From NCBI GenBank assembly GCA_028583405.1, contig CM053246.1, positions 27,088,557 to 27,152,556 on the forward strand: a stretch of DNA of 64,000 bases. The letters run 5' to 3'. The position numbers were made by a program, and so were the translations under genes. Numbering within the stretch: position 1 is the stretch's first letter; the number at the start of each line of letters is the position of its first letter. Source of the DNA: Pogonophryne albipinna. Lineage: Eukaryota; Chordata; Actinopteri; Perciformes; Artedidraconidae. The notes beneath the pieces were generated by a model. That model saw nothing but the letters and a program-made list of their open reading frames with translations. It was not told the origin of the DNA and searched no databases. Positions 37,079-49,080 of this stretch are shown piece after piece.

Positions 37079-39349
37079 TGATGCATTAATCAATAACAAT
37101 AATCCACAGCTCCTCTCTCTGCTCCAGAGGATTTAAAAAATATATATCCCAATTTGGAGCTAGTGCTACTAGCTAAATCCATTGGGAAAGAGCTGGCAAC
37201 ATTTAGCTTTTTTTAAATCAAATAACTTGTGTTTTAACTTTAGTCAATAAAAACACTTGACAATTTGCTTTCAAGCAGGCAAAACAAGTGCTTTTCAAGT
37301 CACCTGCTGAAGTGGGTATTACAACTCTGCTCATCTCCCCAACATTCAACACTTATGCTTGTCCAACTTCAAAAAAGAGAAACTTCAAGTGTTTCTTCCC
37401 AAGATGACTCAACCAATTTAACCATTGTTGATTCAAAGTGCAGGCGCCTCTGCAGTCACCATAGTTGGAGATGGATGGCTCACAATTCAACCAATATAGA
37501 CTCACAGCTGACCTTTCAGAAAGCTTCAAATCATATTGCAATGTTGTGTGACATTCAATGTGTGTGAGGAGAAATTAATCTTGTAGGGGTTTGAGTTTCG
37601 ACAATTGCAGTGTGACATCATATGTCGGCTATCAGGCAAGTTGAGCAGGTTTGTAAACATAGCAGCTAGTTTACTTTCCTTTTGTTGGCCCAAGTTTATG
37701 GTTTTGTTTGCGGATATAAACGGCAGTCTTTAATTCCGGTGGAAACAAACTCAAGTTTATAAAACCCCACTTGGGACTAGATGGTTAAAAGGTTTGAATC
37801 CCTATGATGACAAAGAACAATAACCTTCACCCAGGCTTGCATTTCATACTCTTCAGAAGCTCACAGAGGACTGTGGCTAAACTGGGTTTCAAGTGTGAAT
37901 GTGAGCACAGAGGTGAGGCAGGGTCATTTTCAAAAAGCCTTGAGGTGCAAACGTACTATAATCATTCAAACCACCTTCTCATCATCCAAGACATGCCCTT
38001 GCTACAACATTACTATCGTGCCTCAAGAAAATCAGCAACCAACAGTGTCAGGCTGTTTGTGTGGGAGAGGGAGAGGAAGGGAGGGTGTGCCTGCGTCTAG
38101 CCCTTTCAGATAGAAGAGTAAAAGTCTCATAAAAGCAAGACAGTATTTTAAAATGAGGAGGCATGGTGGCTGAAGGGAGGTTCTTATCACCGTACAAATC
38201 AATCCTCGACAATTAACATTAATCAATGATGTATTTCATATTTTCACTTTGAAAAATCCATTTGGATTACAGCTTGTTTTGCTCCTTTGAATACAATGTT
38301 ATGATAAAAAGTTAATGTTTATGCCGGAATTAACTTCAGACTGCATTCCTCGCCAATTTAAATACAAGTGTTCTTTAGGTCAAGAAAAGTAAACATAATG
38401 AATTAATAATTACTCTTAATTAAGATAACACAAGGGAAGGGGAAGTGTGTCTGTCCTGTGAGGAATAATTGAGTTAACGGGCAAATGCTCCCATTGAGGG
38501 AAACTCATTTTCCCCAGAGGCAGCTTCATCACTTTATTGGCAGAGCTGAGCAGAGATGCTAACCATTACAAGCTGAGGGGAAATCATTGTAATCTCACCA
38601 CTCCACACCCACAATGCTTTGGTTCTGTTCTGAGTTAGAGTCCATCACAAAAGTGGAACAAACAATGAAACAGATTATTTGACTCGTATACAGAACAATG
38701 CACCTCTGACGAGAAGAGTTACAAAAATCTGTGTCCCGTTATATTTGGGTGTGTTCCATGAAATATGTCACGGTGTTTTATTTTGGTGCTAGATGAGATT
38801 TACAAGAAAGGCATGTAATTAAAACTGATGGAGAGTTCAAATTAGGTTAAATTTAAACGTGTTAAAAAGTGGGGGCTTATCCGGTCTTAATATAAACCTT
38901 TTTTCATAGTGTCCATAACGTTATTGTCCAACAAGCTAATATAGGAACAAGCCTGCTGTGCTGATGCATTGTACAAAAGTTTGGGTCACAGTGATCAACA
39001 AGGAAGTGTGTTGCAAATTGGACTACACTTTGAGGAAAACCATTTTTAGTAAATGAAAATAAGCTCTGAAACATTTATGCTGATTTACTGACTAGACCAA
39101 GGATGTTCAATTAGATTTAAAAAGGCGTAAAATAAACACTTTAATTATAGCTGCTCTAGTTTTGGACCCTATTTAACAAAGCATTGTAAGACCAGTCTGC
39201 AGTTTTAAATATCTATGATTTCCAATCTGACAGGAAAATGAAGAAGTGTGCAGTGAAGAAGGCGTAGCTTAAATGCTTAACTGGTCAGCAACGAGTCAAC
39301 ACTTCATTAGGCTGATGTGTCAACATGGACATGGACGGCCTAACAAGAG

Positions 39350-39990
39350 CCGCTTTCACACTTTGCCATACTTAGTGCCCAGCACTTAGTGCCAGCACTT
39401 AGTACCGCCATGGAACTAAGAGCCGATCGCCTTCACACCGGAATAAGTTCCCTGAGGGAAGATTACACAAATGAAGCCGCTGACGTCACTTCTTCTTCTT
39501 CTGCTTTGGGTTTACTGGCAGGCCGCAAACAACTTCACGGCGTATACTGCCACCCGAAGTCCCCGGAGTTGGGGACTGGCTTCAGTAGAAGCTGCTGGGA
39601 CTCCCAGCAGCTTCTACTGAAGCCTTCCGAGTAAATCGCCAGAACGCCGACACCTCCTCATCATTCCAATGTTTGTTTTTGTGTTGCCATAAGTTATTCT
39701 TTCTCCGTTGGTGCGCGGGGCTAATGCTAATAATGCTAATGCCAGCAAATACAATGGCGGCTTCAAAAAAAGTTTTCAGAGCTTTACGGGCCGTGGTTTG
39801 CAATTCGCCCAGCCAATAGAAATGGGTACTTTTTTTCTCCCCAGGATAGTCCCACCTCTCTAGCAGGCACTACAAATTGGGGTAAAAGTTCTCCGAACTA
39901 AGTTCTCTTTTTGGTGTGAATGCAAAATTCCAGGCACTAACGGAACTAAACGGGAAAAGTACGGGTAAAAGTATTCCGGTGTGAAAGCGC
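39350..39990. mobile_element. MITE with CGCTTTCACAC ends
   Basis: The left end ccgctttcacac and the right end gtgtgaaagcg are inverted partners. The interior repeats 'agcacttagt' and 'ggaactaa' motifs near both ends. It contains a perfect palindrome at 39578-39624. Target duplication uncertain. Confidence 0.65.
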
Positions 39991-40068
39991 CTAAGGACTC
40001 AGGGCAGCAGGCACACAGCGTCCTGCTGATTCAGCCTGACTCTGTCAGGTGGCTTACATGCCCACTAT

Positions 40069-40624
40069 TAGGGCTGAACGATTAATCGATTTTAAATCGA
40101 AATCGCGATTTTAAATGATGCGATTATGAAATCGCAAAGCCTGCGATTTTTTTTTACCATTTTTTTTTTATAGCTTTTTTCTTGTTAATCAATCAGAAGT
40201 GGCCCATGATAGAAGGTGATAGACCGATTGATCCAATCACCTGCCAAGTGCTTTTGAAAGTGCCTGCCCTTTCCAAATGACTTCCAATGGAGCTTTAGAT
40301 GGCTTGGCGAAACAAACCATCTGAGTCAGGTTAGTGATGCTCCATCACATGTTTTACATCTATTACAGGGTGAATCTTAAACTGAAGCTTAACTTTAAAG
40401 CAACCCAACGGAAGTTTCATGTAAGTTTAGTTGTTTCACTCGTAGCTCGGGCTGCGGGGGTGCTAGAGACGGGAGTACGTTGATACGACCTTCCTAGCCG
40501 GAGATATGGCCGCATTTTACAATAAACTTCCGTTGGGTCGCTTAAAAACAAATATCGCAATTCGAATCGCAATATTTGTCAGAAAAATCGCAATTAGATT
40601 TTTTCCCAAAATCGTGCAGCCCTA
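40069..40624. mobile_element. hAT-like MITE, 556 bp, exact 8-bp TSD (copy 2)
   Basis: Same family as 6112-6755. The termini are TAGGGCTGAACGATTAATCG and, inverted, TAGGGCTGCACGATT. A perfect duplication cccactat lies at 40061-40068 and 40625-40632. Compared with copy 1 it lacks about 80 bp near the left end. Confidence 0.9.
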
Positions 40625-41063
40625 CCCACTATCATTGCAACAGGTGTGCATCTGTCCTCTCCACCTCCTGGTCCTGCTGCCAGGGTCACCATAGCTACGC
40701 AGACAGCCACTGGTGTCATCCCTCTTGCACACACACACACACACACACACATTGGCACACAGAGATTACTAGGAAACGGGCACTGGCTGTTCCTCATTAA
40801 ATCAGGGACGATGCACAATGTTTCTGCCCTCTGCACAGCGTCATTACATGTGTGATACTGACTCTCTCTCAGTAAACAATGATTAGCTTCTGGAAAATCT
40901 GAAATAAGTAATACAAAAAAATCTGGCCTCAACGTCCAAATGCACACAAACACACACAAACTTCTTTCTGAGGCTTTACTATTCATAATAAGCACTGAAA
41001 AGAGAAGAGAGCAACATTGATCAAGTCTGAGGGAGATATGAATAATATAAATACAGGAAATAC

Positions 41064-42348
41064 CAGGGGTGTGGACTCGAGTCACATGACTTGGACTCGA
41101 GTCAGACTCGAGTCACCAATTTGATGACTTGAGACTCGACTTGACAAAATCACAAAACACTTGCGACTCGACTTGGACTTGAACAGCAATGACTCGGGAC
41201 TTGACTTGGACTCGAGCCTTCTGACTTGAGGTGACTTGATCATTTAATTCAGAGGTCTCCAACACGCCGATCGCGAGCTGCCGCTAGAAGAGCAGACTCC
41301 CGTCGGGGAGAGCAGAATCTTCAGCCGCTCCTACTCTTGCTGAGAATCCTTGCAGGCAGGGGCGGGACTTTATTTAGCTGGGCCACCATGCGGCCAATCA
41401 TATGCGAGGACACACTAGGATCATACCATTATGTGAAAGAAGGGTGGGGGGCACAGCAGGTGTAGTGGTACAGGCCAGCTGCACAGAGCGACGGGGAGAA
41501 GGATTTAAATGCAAGTGCGTCGGAAAAAGTCAAGAACTTAGCGAAAACCGAAAAAAGAAGCAGCATCTTGCTGCTTTTCAATGATATTGGAGAAGGCAAA
41601 GCTGAGTGCAGGATTTGTAAAAATGAAAATAACCTTTTTTGGTTGCCTTTATTTTGGTAACCACTCAGGATTTACTGTCAGAGGTGGGAGAAGTTCAGAT
41701 CTTGTACTTGAGTACAAAAGTACCAGAGTGTAGGAATACTCGGTTACAATAAAAAGTCCTGCATTCAAAATGTTACAAGTAAAAGTACAAAAGTATTAGC
41801 ATCAACATGTAGTTAAAGTACCACCTGCAGAGGGATCTAGATTCAGGTGTTCTTTTCCCCATAGAGACCGCCTCGCTGCACATTATCCCTTGCATAAAGA
41901 TAGATTGTGGGTCCCTTACAACATGTTGTACACAGTGGAAATAAACATTCTGGTTACCTCAACATCAGGGATCTTATACATTAAACTCCTTCTGAATCAA
42001 ACCGTCACGGTAGCCTTACCTTACTGTTCCCTCTTAAAATAGAAAAAAACACGTTACTTTACCAGCAGAGAGAAAATGGATTATTAAATTATTAATGTGA
42101 CTAATAAAGAGCAATTTGATTATTAAGTATTATTCTGTTGATCGATGTCATTACATTTGGTGAAAAACACATAATGACTTGTTTATGACTCGTTTTGTCA
42201 AAGTTTAGGACTTGACTTGAACTTGCCCAACCTGACTTGAGACTCGACTTGGACTTGAGCGCAAAGACTTGAGACTTGACTTGGACTTGAGCGCAAAGAC
42301 TTGAGACTTGACTCGGACTTGCAAAACAATGACTTGGTCCCACCTCTG
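41064..42348. mobile_element. hAT-like element, 1,285 bp, exact 8-bp TSD
   Basis: It begins CAGGGGTGTGGACTCGAGTC and ends, inverted, CAGAGGTGGGACCAAGTC. A perfect duplication ggaaatac lies at 41056-41063 and 42349-42356. Both ends consist of 'gacttg/gactcg' repeats. The interior includes starts of two other hAT families: 'cagaggtctccaacacgccg' at 41251 and 'cagaggtgggagaagttcag' at 41679. Confidence 0.88.
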
Positions 42349-42350
42349 GG

Positions 42351-42356
<6 letters not shown>

Positions 42357-42395
<39 letters not shown>
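42357..42395. repeat. (TG)n microsatellite
   Basis: About 39 bp of TG repeat directly abutting the right target duplication of the preceding element. Confidence 0.95.
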
Positions 42396-42396
<1 letters not shown>

Positions 42397-43210
42397 AATC
42401 CCATTTAGGTAATTCTTGGCTCAAACAATGCCTATCCTACTCTTGCTGCAATGGCCAAGAGTGGCAACAGACCCCAAAAATAGCTGCAGTGTGTACAATA
42501 GGAGAGCACTGAAAGCAAAGGAAGACTTTGTATTTACAAAGTATTAAGTTGTGAGGCTGGGATAATAGCCCAGGGTAAGTGTGCCAACTGTCTCTCCTAG
42601 ACAGACAGGAGAATAAAAACAACCACCTACGTTTGGAGAGTTATCCCCTTCTCAGCTACAAAACACAGCTACTGCCTGTGTTGTAACTTATCCAGATGCT
42701 TGTAACGCCCCCCTAAACCCAAAGAGCCTATATGGTTGAATAGAGGCTAGAGGGAGGGGGCTATGGGTGTGTAAAGAGGCAAGTTACTATCCAATGTTTT
42801 GTGTCTTATATTCCTCTTGTCTCTGCCAGTTTTAATTTGCTCACTCACTACCTGTCTAACTCCCACATTCTCTCTTTACAACTTTAGACTTAGCAACATA
42901 AACTTAAAAGAACTGTTTTGTTCCTTAAGTACAACCAAACTGTTATAGTGTGCCTATGAAGGGAGAAGCTTCCTCCACAGTGTGGAGCACAACCATACTG
43001 CATTAGAATGCAAAAATAATTTTCAATATGAGGGAAAACTTCTAGAAACATTTAGTACCTCAAACTATTTATCAGTGCTATTCCAGGTTAAGAGACTCAT
43101 AGAAAAACGGATGTCAACGCTATAATATTGCATTGTCCACAGCCGAGCAAAAAGGTTAAAGGAAGTGGACTTATTTCACAAAGCCTATTTTTAGTTTTAA
43201 GCCTTCTTAC

Positions 43211-44754
43211 CTGTCCTCATCCACATCCATGGTTATGTGGATGCCAAACAGACTGTTGACAGCCGGATTGGGAAGGTTGAAGCCACCGGTGAGGAAAGGT
43301 ATTACACCATCTTTCCCTGGCATCACAATGGCGCTGCGTTGAGGGAGTCCATCAGACTTCTGCCTGCTATCTTCTACATGGTTGCTGAAGATGGAGGGAA
43401 GGCCTGTTGTTGCTCCTCTGTGGACTCCTTGGGGCTTTACAATCCCTCCTGTGCTGGGCCCCTGACTTGGAGCTCCCGGAGGGTTGTTGTTGTGGTTTGC
43501 ATTGGGCACTGTGGCAGGTGCGTTCTGGACACTGTTGTAGGAGGAGGTGAGGACTGAAGGTGCAGGGGCAATGCCTAACCCTCCTGAAGGCTGAGTCTGG
43601 CTGACATACTGTTGTTGGCCACTTCCTGTATTGCCTGCTTGCATCAGAAGCCCCTGGGCTGAGGCTGCCTCTCCGCCTGGCACTTGGGCCCCAGCACCAG
43701 CAGGGGGGATTAGAGGCGATGATACCTGGCTGGTTAGAGGCCCCATAGAGAGGGCAGATATGGGAAGGTTTTGAGTGCCTGAGACAAAGTGCTGCTGACG
43801 ATAGTCCTGCTGGCCAGATGAGTGGCCAGGAGGAGGAGTAGAATAGGCAAACTGTTGGGCCTGCATGGCAGGAGGCATAATAGGACCACCATGGTACACA
43901 CCATTGAGGCTGTTAGAGAGGAAGGTCTGGGCCTGTTGGGATGCTGTAGGTGGATACCCTGTGGGGTGAAAGGCACTTGCTCCATTCCCTATCTGAGGAG
44001 ACAAGCTGTACAATTGCTGCAGAGGCTCTGAATGGTTTGAGTGAGCGGGATGGGCAACAGAGTAGCCACTGTCAGAGGTGTTCTCCAAAGCCTGTGCAGA
44101 AAAAGTACAGCTAATAACCACAGAGTTACAGGTGGCCCCTTGCCCACTGTCCCTGTCTGTACTGTGATCAAGGGTCACAGCTGGCTTTATGCTATCCACA
44201 GTCCGATTTGAATCTGAATCTCTCTCATAGAACTCAGTGCATGTCCACCTGCCCCGTCTGAAGGGCTCACCAGTGCCATGGTCAAGTTTAATGACCCTGA
44301 AACGGGAACTGGAGCTGGTTGTGTTCCCAGGAGCTGTGTGAGCCACACTGGCAGCAGGGACTGTACTGGTGACTGGCGGATGGGTGGCTGGGCTCGGAAC
44401 AAAAGGCTGAGTTGTAGCAGGCACAGGCACACTTCCTGCTACATTATGTGGGGTGACACGACCAGTGCCTATACTTTTATAACACAGTCCCCCGTTGACA
44501 GGACCCGTGGAGGGCGTCTGGCCGTCCGGAGGCTCCCCTAACGTAACGCTGTTTAAGGTTTCCTCTGAAGAGCTCCTCTCACACACCCCAAGGTCTGCCC
44601 GACAAACGTCAAATATTTCCGACGACACGTCCTCTGTGCGGGACTCGTCGTCCAGGCTCTCAGTATCGTCCGTGATGCTGCTGGCCGCCACCTGAGCCTG
44701 CGTTACACTCGTGATCTGAAAACAACTTTTCTTCTTCGCCGGCATTTTCGACAT
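43211..44754 (-). CDS. tsc22d2: TSC22 domain family protein 2, first coding exon (long isoform)
   Basis: The 514 complete codons plus two bases form the N-terminal part of the long TSC22D2 isoform. Members of this family act as leucine-zipper scaffold/transcription regulators linked to WNK/NRBP and stress signalling. The start [10 protein letters not shown] followed by CFQITSV is the family N-terminal box. TESLDD and [13 protein letters not shown] follow, then [11 protein letters not shown] near residues 58-68. The second conserved box, [11 protein letters not shown] with [17 protein letters not shown], lies near residues 150-182. The remainder is Pro/Ser/Gln/Gly-rich and looks disordered, with a QQFAY/PPGH segment as in mammalian D2. 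The exon ends MDVDED plus AG at a consensus donor, AG|GTAAG (43210-43206); reading on meets a stop at once. The mammalian exon is longer by my recollection, so the fish exon is somewhat short. D2 is preferred over D1 because of the [10 protein letters not shown] start. The zipper is not encoded here. Confidence 0.95.
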
Positions 44755-45440
44755 GTTGACTATTTGTCTCGGGTCTGTCAGCTCCCGGTGAAATAAAGTG
44801 CTGGACTAATGTCTTGCGAAGTAACTCACAGTTGAGGGATGTGACACAGACACGTACCGTCACAGGACATTTCCATAACGTTTCTCTTCCTCTCTCTTGT
44901 CGGAGAAAAATGTCACAACCGGGGACAGACCCTGCGAAACTCCCGAAACCTGCTCCTACCCCGGCCTCTCTGACACCTCGTCGGCCTGCCCTGTGTCCCG
45001 GCAGCGAAGTTGAAAGCAGGCCTTTGTTGAAGTTCTTGTTCAGCAGCTGCCACCGGTACTTTAGTCTGAGGCGGGCCCGGTGTTCTCTCTCAGCTATAAG
45101 TGTAGACTAGCAGAGTTAGCTGATGTTAGCTAGTTTTCCCTACTCCGGTACCAGCATGTGCGACATCATGATGTAAACAAATCCATTGTCTGTCCAAAAA
45201 GAACATAAACTCCAGCAAGAGACAGAGAAAACGTCTCAAAGTCGGTGAAGTGTCGCCTCTCTCTGTGTGGACAACTCACTTTTGGCAGCTGCTAGTAGCA
45301 GCTAGCTGACAGATAACCACTTTACCACAGCCAGTGGAGAACTAAGCTAATTGGTAGCTAACTGCTGCCTGCCGCTCTTCTGACCCAACCACTCGACAAG
45401 ATGGCAAGAGCGCAATGCATCCTGGGTATTGAGGTCAAAC
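44755..45440 (-). promoter_or_regulatory. tsc22d2: tsc22d2 5' UTR and proximal promoter
   Basis: The stretch immediately upstream of the tsc22d2 ATG is richer in G+C and CpG than its surroundings, most clearly at 44880-45100. It ends near 45395-45430 in a CAAGATGGCAAG motif resembling a YY1 site, next to 'atgcatcctggg'. Such motifs cluster at TATA-less vertebrate start sites. The start site itself cannot be placed from sequence, and a spliced 5' UTR is possible. Confidence 0.5.
44826..44876 (-). promoter_or_regulatory. Upstream ORF (16 codons) in tsc22d2 leader
   Basis: An ATG at 44876-44874 opens a 16-codon frame ending at TGA (44828-44826), 71 nt before the tsc22d2 ATG. A second ATG lies two codons in. 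If this stretch is in the mature leader, the uORF could dampen translation of the main frame. Whether it is transcribed is inference. Confidence 0.35.
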
Positions 45441-45557
45441 TAGTTTTCAATTTTCTTAAAAACCTGTATTTACAAATCAACGACGGCTCAAACTGTTATC
45501 GTATAAATATTTTGTGAACTTTTCGAGACTGAGAACAATTAAAAAAAATAAAAAGTA

Positions 45558-45635
45558 GTTTTACGTAGCTTAAAAACTGTTTTTTAAGCCACGTAAAATG
45601 TGACGAATATTCGTCACATTCGTCACTTCCGGTTC
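45558..45635. promoter_or_regulatory. Hairpin, 24-bp perfect palindrome and ETS-like site upstream of tsc22d2
   Basis: Three adjacent features are visible. First, an imperfect hairpin at 45560-45599 (TTTTACGTAGCTTAAAAA against its near-complement). Second, a perfect 24-bp palindrome at 45597-45620 centred on GAATATTC, with TGACG/CGTCA half-sites resembling CREB/ATF half sites. Third, ACTTCCGG at 45625-45632, an ETS/GABP core. They lie about 0.8 kb upstream of the start codon. A regulatory role is inference. Confidence 0.4.
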
Positions 45636-47594
45636 ACGTCCCACCCACCGGTAGAAGCAAAAAAGAGATCGCCAGAAGTTAACAGATGTTTTTTATATCA
45701 AATCTTGTTATAAATTTGCAAAATGTGAAGAATTTGATAGATATTAGGAAAAAAACTATTAAGATGTTTCTCTTCTCCGAAGAAGTAAATGTTATCGTCA
45801 ATAACGTGATAATTATTGGTTAAGAATAGCACATTATTCATGAAGGCTAGACGGAAAAGGAAGAATCTCTCACTTAACCGGTTTATAAATGAATTAAAGA
45901 AGTGTCTTCTAATTAAGTTAACTGACACAAACCAGGTTGTTCAAATAAATTATCAAAATATGCCACAATAGTGAATATGGCCATTTAAACAAAAATAAAT
46001 CATTTTTATTTATAAATATCAGTTCATATTAATATTGCAGTGTAATACTTTTTTATGTTGTTCTTTTTATCTGTTTATATTTTTGGAATGCAAACTAATA
46101 ATCCTAGGAAATCAGTACACTGAATTGTTCTGAATAAAGTTGTTTTTAAAACCAGAATATGAGTTTAAAGGCTATGTTTTATAATTTGGAGATTATATAT
46201 TTGGATAACCTCAAAATTATATATGCAATTTAAAATGTGTACCCTTGTATTAACTACTGCTTATAAAGCCTATTTTGAACTTATCTCTGTTGCAAAATTG
46301 AGTTTCTACTTTATAGATTAATGTCTCTTCAAACTTCAACCAACTGAGTTATAACAGGAATTGTTCTTGTTTTTGAAGTATTCACTATATCTCCAGGAAA
46401 CTGTGTATCCTATTCAGACTATCTTATAGCTTACTTGGCATAATGTTGATCAACAAATATGACAGTGATGACTATACTCTTGAGGAATGTAATAATTGAA
46501 ATTATAAAATACTAATATCTTCTTCTCGAAGGTAAAAAAATAAAACAAAAATATATATATACATATATGTTTCTGAATCCCGTACACAAAAGAGTTCCAT
46601 AGGGTTTGAGCTCTCAGCAGAAGCCCAATCAGCTTTTGTCTTATAGGACCTGGGAGGAACCAGCTGTTCTCAATCCAATCTTAATGGCGAAGAGGCCACA
46701 TAGCAGGTCAATAAAACAGAGATCTACTTAGTAGCAAGGCCATTCACGGCGATTAAAGTGAGTAGTGAAAAATAAAAGCATGTACAACTTTTGGTAGATC
46801 AACCATAACTGAAAATGTTGAACTTGATCATTAAATTATAAGTCAGCATCAAATATTACCCTCGGCCAGGTCAAAGCAGACTTCTCTTGTGTGAAAGCCT
46901 AACAAAACTAGCAATAACACTAGCAAATCATTGTAAGTCCCCGGAATAACTCAGCCTCACACCTTTGATTATAATAGTAATATCATAACCAAAAACCCTG
47001 GTTTAGCACAGACTTGCCCTCTGACAAAGCAGCTAGTAATATAGACAGAATTTCCAGAACAACATAGAAGTATTTTGCTGGTTTCTTTTTCATATCCAGT
47101 CACATCCAGGAAACAGGAAATGCCTCTTGCATATGGCCCATGACTATGGTGACCCCCAAGGGTAAAGTGTCAAGCACAACACATTCAATCATTAAGATTA
47201 ATACACTCCTGCATTTTGTTTGATATTGTCAGCATTAACTAATAATGTGGACTGCATTTTCTTGTTCCGTAGACATAAATGAAATATTATACGAAGAAAT
47301 GAATGTGTTCTTGAGAAACATATGTGATCTAGTTTGTTTCTAGAGTATATCACCACAGCTTTGATTTGACTTGCTTCAAAGACTCAAGCAGTATGAATAC
47401 TGAACCTTCATTCAATTGTTTCAGGTGTCAACTACAAGCTAATGGATCTGGTCTTCATGTACTCTACTGTTTGACTGTGATGACTCAAATGGGACTTTAG
47501 CATGTAAGGTGTCTTTCAATTATGTGGACTCTCTACCTTGAGTAAAATTGATAAAGTCTTTTTTTTATGGAAATGTATTTAATTCATAATATAC

Positions 47595-47670
<76 letters not shown>

Positions 47671-48682
47671 ATTTAAAATACATTGGCACTTTTAGATCCT
47701 AGCTTGTTTACCTGAATTACCACACACTGTATCAGTGACTTTATTCCAGACGGTGACTCATTAGCAATGAACTGATGACTTGAGGTAACTGCCTCAATAA
47801 AAGCCATCAAAGGCTTGTGCTCGACAGCAGGACAGATTTTCACAAGATCAACACATGACACAAGTAAAAATAAATAGGTCACAATGTTGTGTTGGCCCAT
47901 GGTTCGACCAACCTAAGTTTCTTCTTTTTTAATTTAAGTGTTAAAAGAAGGTTTTCTGGCCTGATTTCTACTGAAATACAATGACAATTTAGAACACAAA
48001 ACAAGTGATTAGCTTTCGGTGCAGATCTGTATTCGTTTCTCTGTGGAACAGCTTGGCCTTGGGGGTTTGAGATTATGTAATGTTAAAGTCATTGATTAAA
48101 GTTCATTTGGAGTATTTTGTTGCATTTCCCCCATGTTCTGTCAAAAATGAACTGCTTGTTCATTGTGCTTTAATCCAGATTAAATTAGCACAACACACTC
48201 CACACTTACCCTCAATGGCACGTTACAGTACTTCAGTTGTGGACAATGGCAGTAAAAGAAAGTGAAGGACAAAATGAAAACATTTCGGTTTATTTAAGGA
48301 CAATTATCTTTACCTCTTAATCTAACAGGTCACCTTCATATTCATGTTTTTCTTTTATATATTGCCGTTTTTTTCCCTCAAAGAAACACATGACTGTTTG
48401 AGAAATGGCACTACAAAATAGCTTTGCTGTATTGTTCCCCTGACACAAAGACTAATCATTGAATCATAGAGTTACGTAATGTCCGGTTGCCGACTCACAA
48501 GGTCTCTCTGACGAAAACAATTCCATGCAAGCCTCAGATAAGACGGAGGAGATGGAAAACAGCTCAATATAGATGTGGGTTGACACACAGTAATAAAATA
48601 TTTAATTAGATTTTTATTTTCTGCTGCATTTCATAAGGGGAGAAAAAAAAACAGGTACAATTTCTAAATATTATAATTTAAT
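45636..48682. other. 5' intergenic stretch, nothing recognised except (AAT)n
   Basis: AT-rich sequence without coding signals. A trinucleotide (AAT)n tract occupies about 47595-47663. No mobile element ends were recognised. Confidence 0.5.
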
Positions 48683-49067
48683 TTAGGGAAACATTATACA
48701 ACTCTGAAACTGCTGAATTACAGCAGGTTTGAAATGGTTTTCATGATAAGACCGTTTTTCTTGACAAAACATAACTTCATACTCCTCTCTAAAAGGACCT
48801 GGATACAACTTTCTCTGAAAACATTGTTGCAACATCAGCTCCAACAAGCCCTCTATACTTAGATGCCCTCCTTTGGTAGCAGGCTGTGCGTGGGCTTTCC
48901 CAGCCCCAGCCAAAGTGTTTGTGTAGCTGGTCGTGTTTATTTGCTCTGGTCTGGGGGTGAAGACTACCAGGCTGTGCTGTGGCGCGTCATGGTCCAGCCT
49001 GCTGGGTCTACTTTCAGTGTACCACCGCAGTAACAAGGCAGCCGTTGTACCACTGTATTTTGGGGCC
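48683..49067 (-). CDS. Unidentified open stretch, possible terminal exon
   Basis: About 128 codons lie open between a TAG and a TAA, with no in-frame ATG until late in the frame. The most coding-like part begins near 49036 with LLRWYTESRPSRLDHD. The composition is protein-like (mixed charged, Gly/Pro, few runs). The stretch could be a last exon entered through the acceptor-like cccTAG near 49068, with a variant ATTAAA signal near 48600. The pyrimidine tract is poor, I recognise no family, and chance openness is quite possible. Confidence 0.2.
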
Positions 49068-49080
49068 TAGGGTCCCGGCC

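Larger units (their letters stand above)
24162..43210 (-). other. tsc22d2: tsc22d2 intron 1 (19,049 bp)
   Basis: The boundaries come from the exon 1 donor GTAAG and the exon 2 acceptor TGCAG. From 24162 to about 35385 I recognise no gene or mobile element, only AT-rich single-copy-looking DNA and a short (CA)n tract near 32500. From 35390 to 42395 the intron carries several inserted elements, listed separately. From 42396 to 43210 nothing stands out. Confidence 0.85.

Noticed and set aside
37265..37567. 100-codon plus-strand frame
   Set aside because: No recognised motif and no flanking splice signals; it could belong to an unknown repeat but cannot be supported as a gene.
43237..44695. Plus-strand and alternative minus-strand frames across tsc22d2 exon 1
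   Set aside because: They shadow the real exon, whose frame carries the conserved TSC22D2 boxes and splice donor.
44660..44863. 67-codon minus-strand frame overlapping the tsc22d2 start
   Set aside because: Its first codon is GTG, not ATG, and no ATG precedes it in frame, so it is not a credible overlapping uORF.
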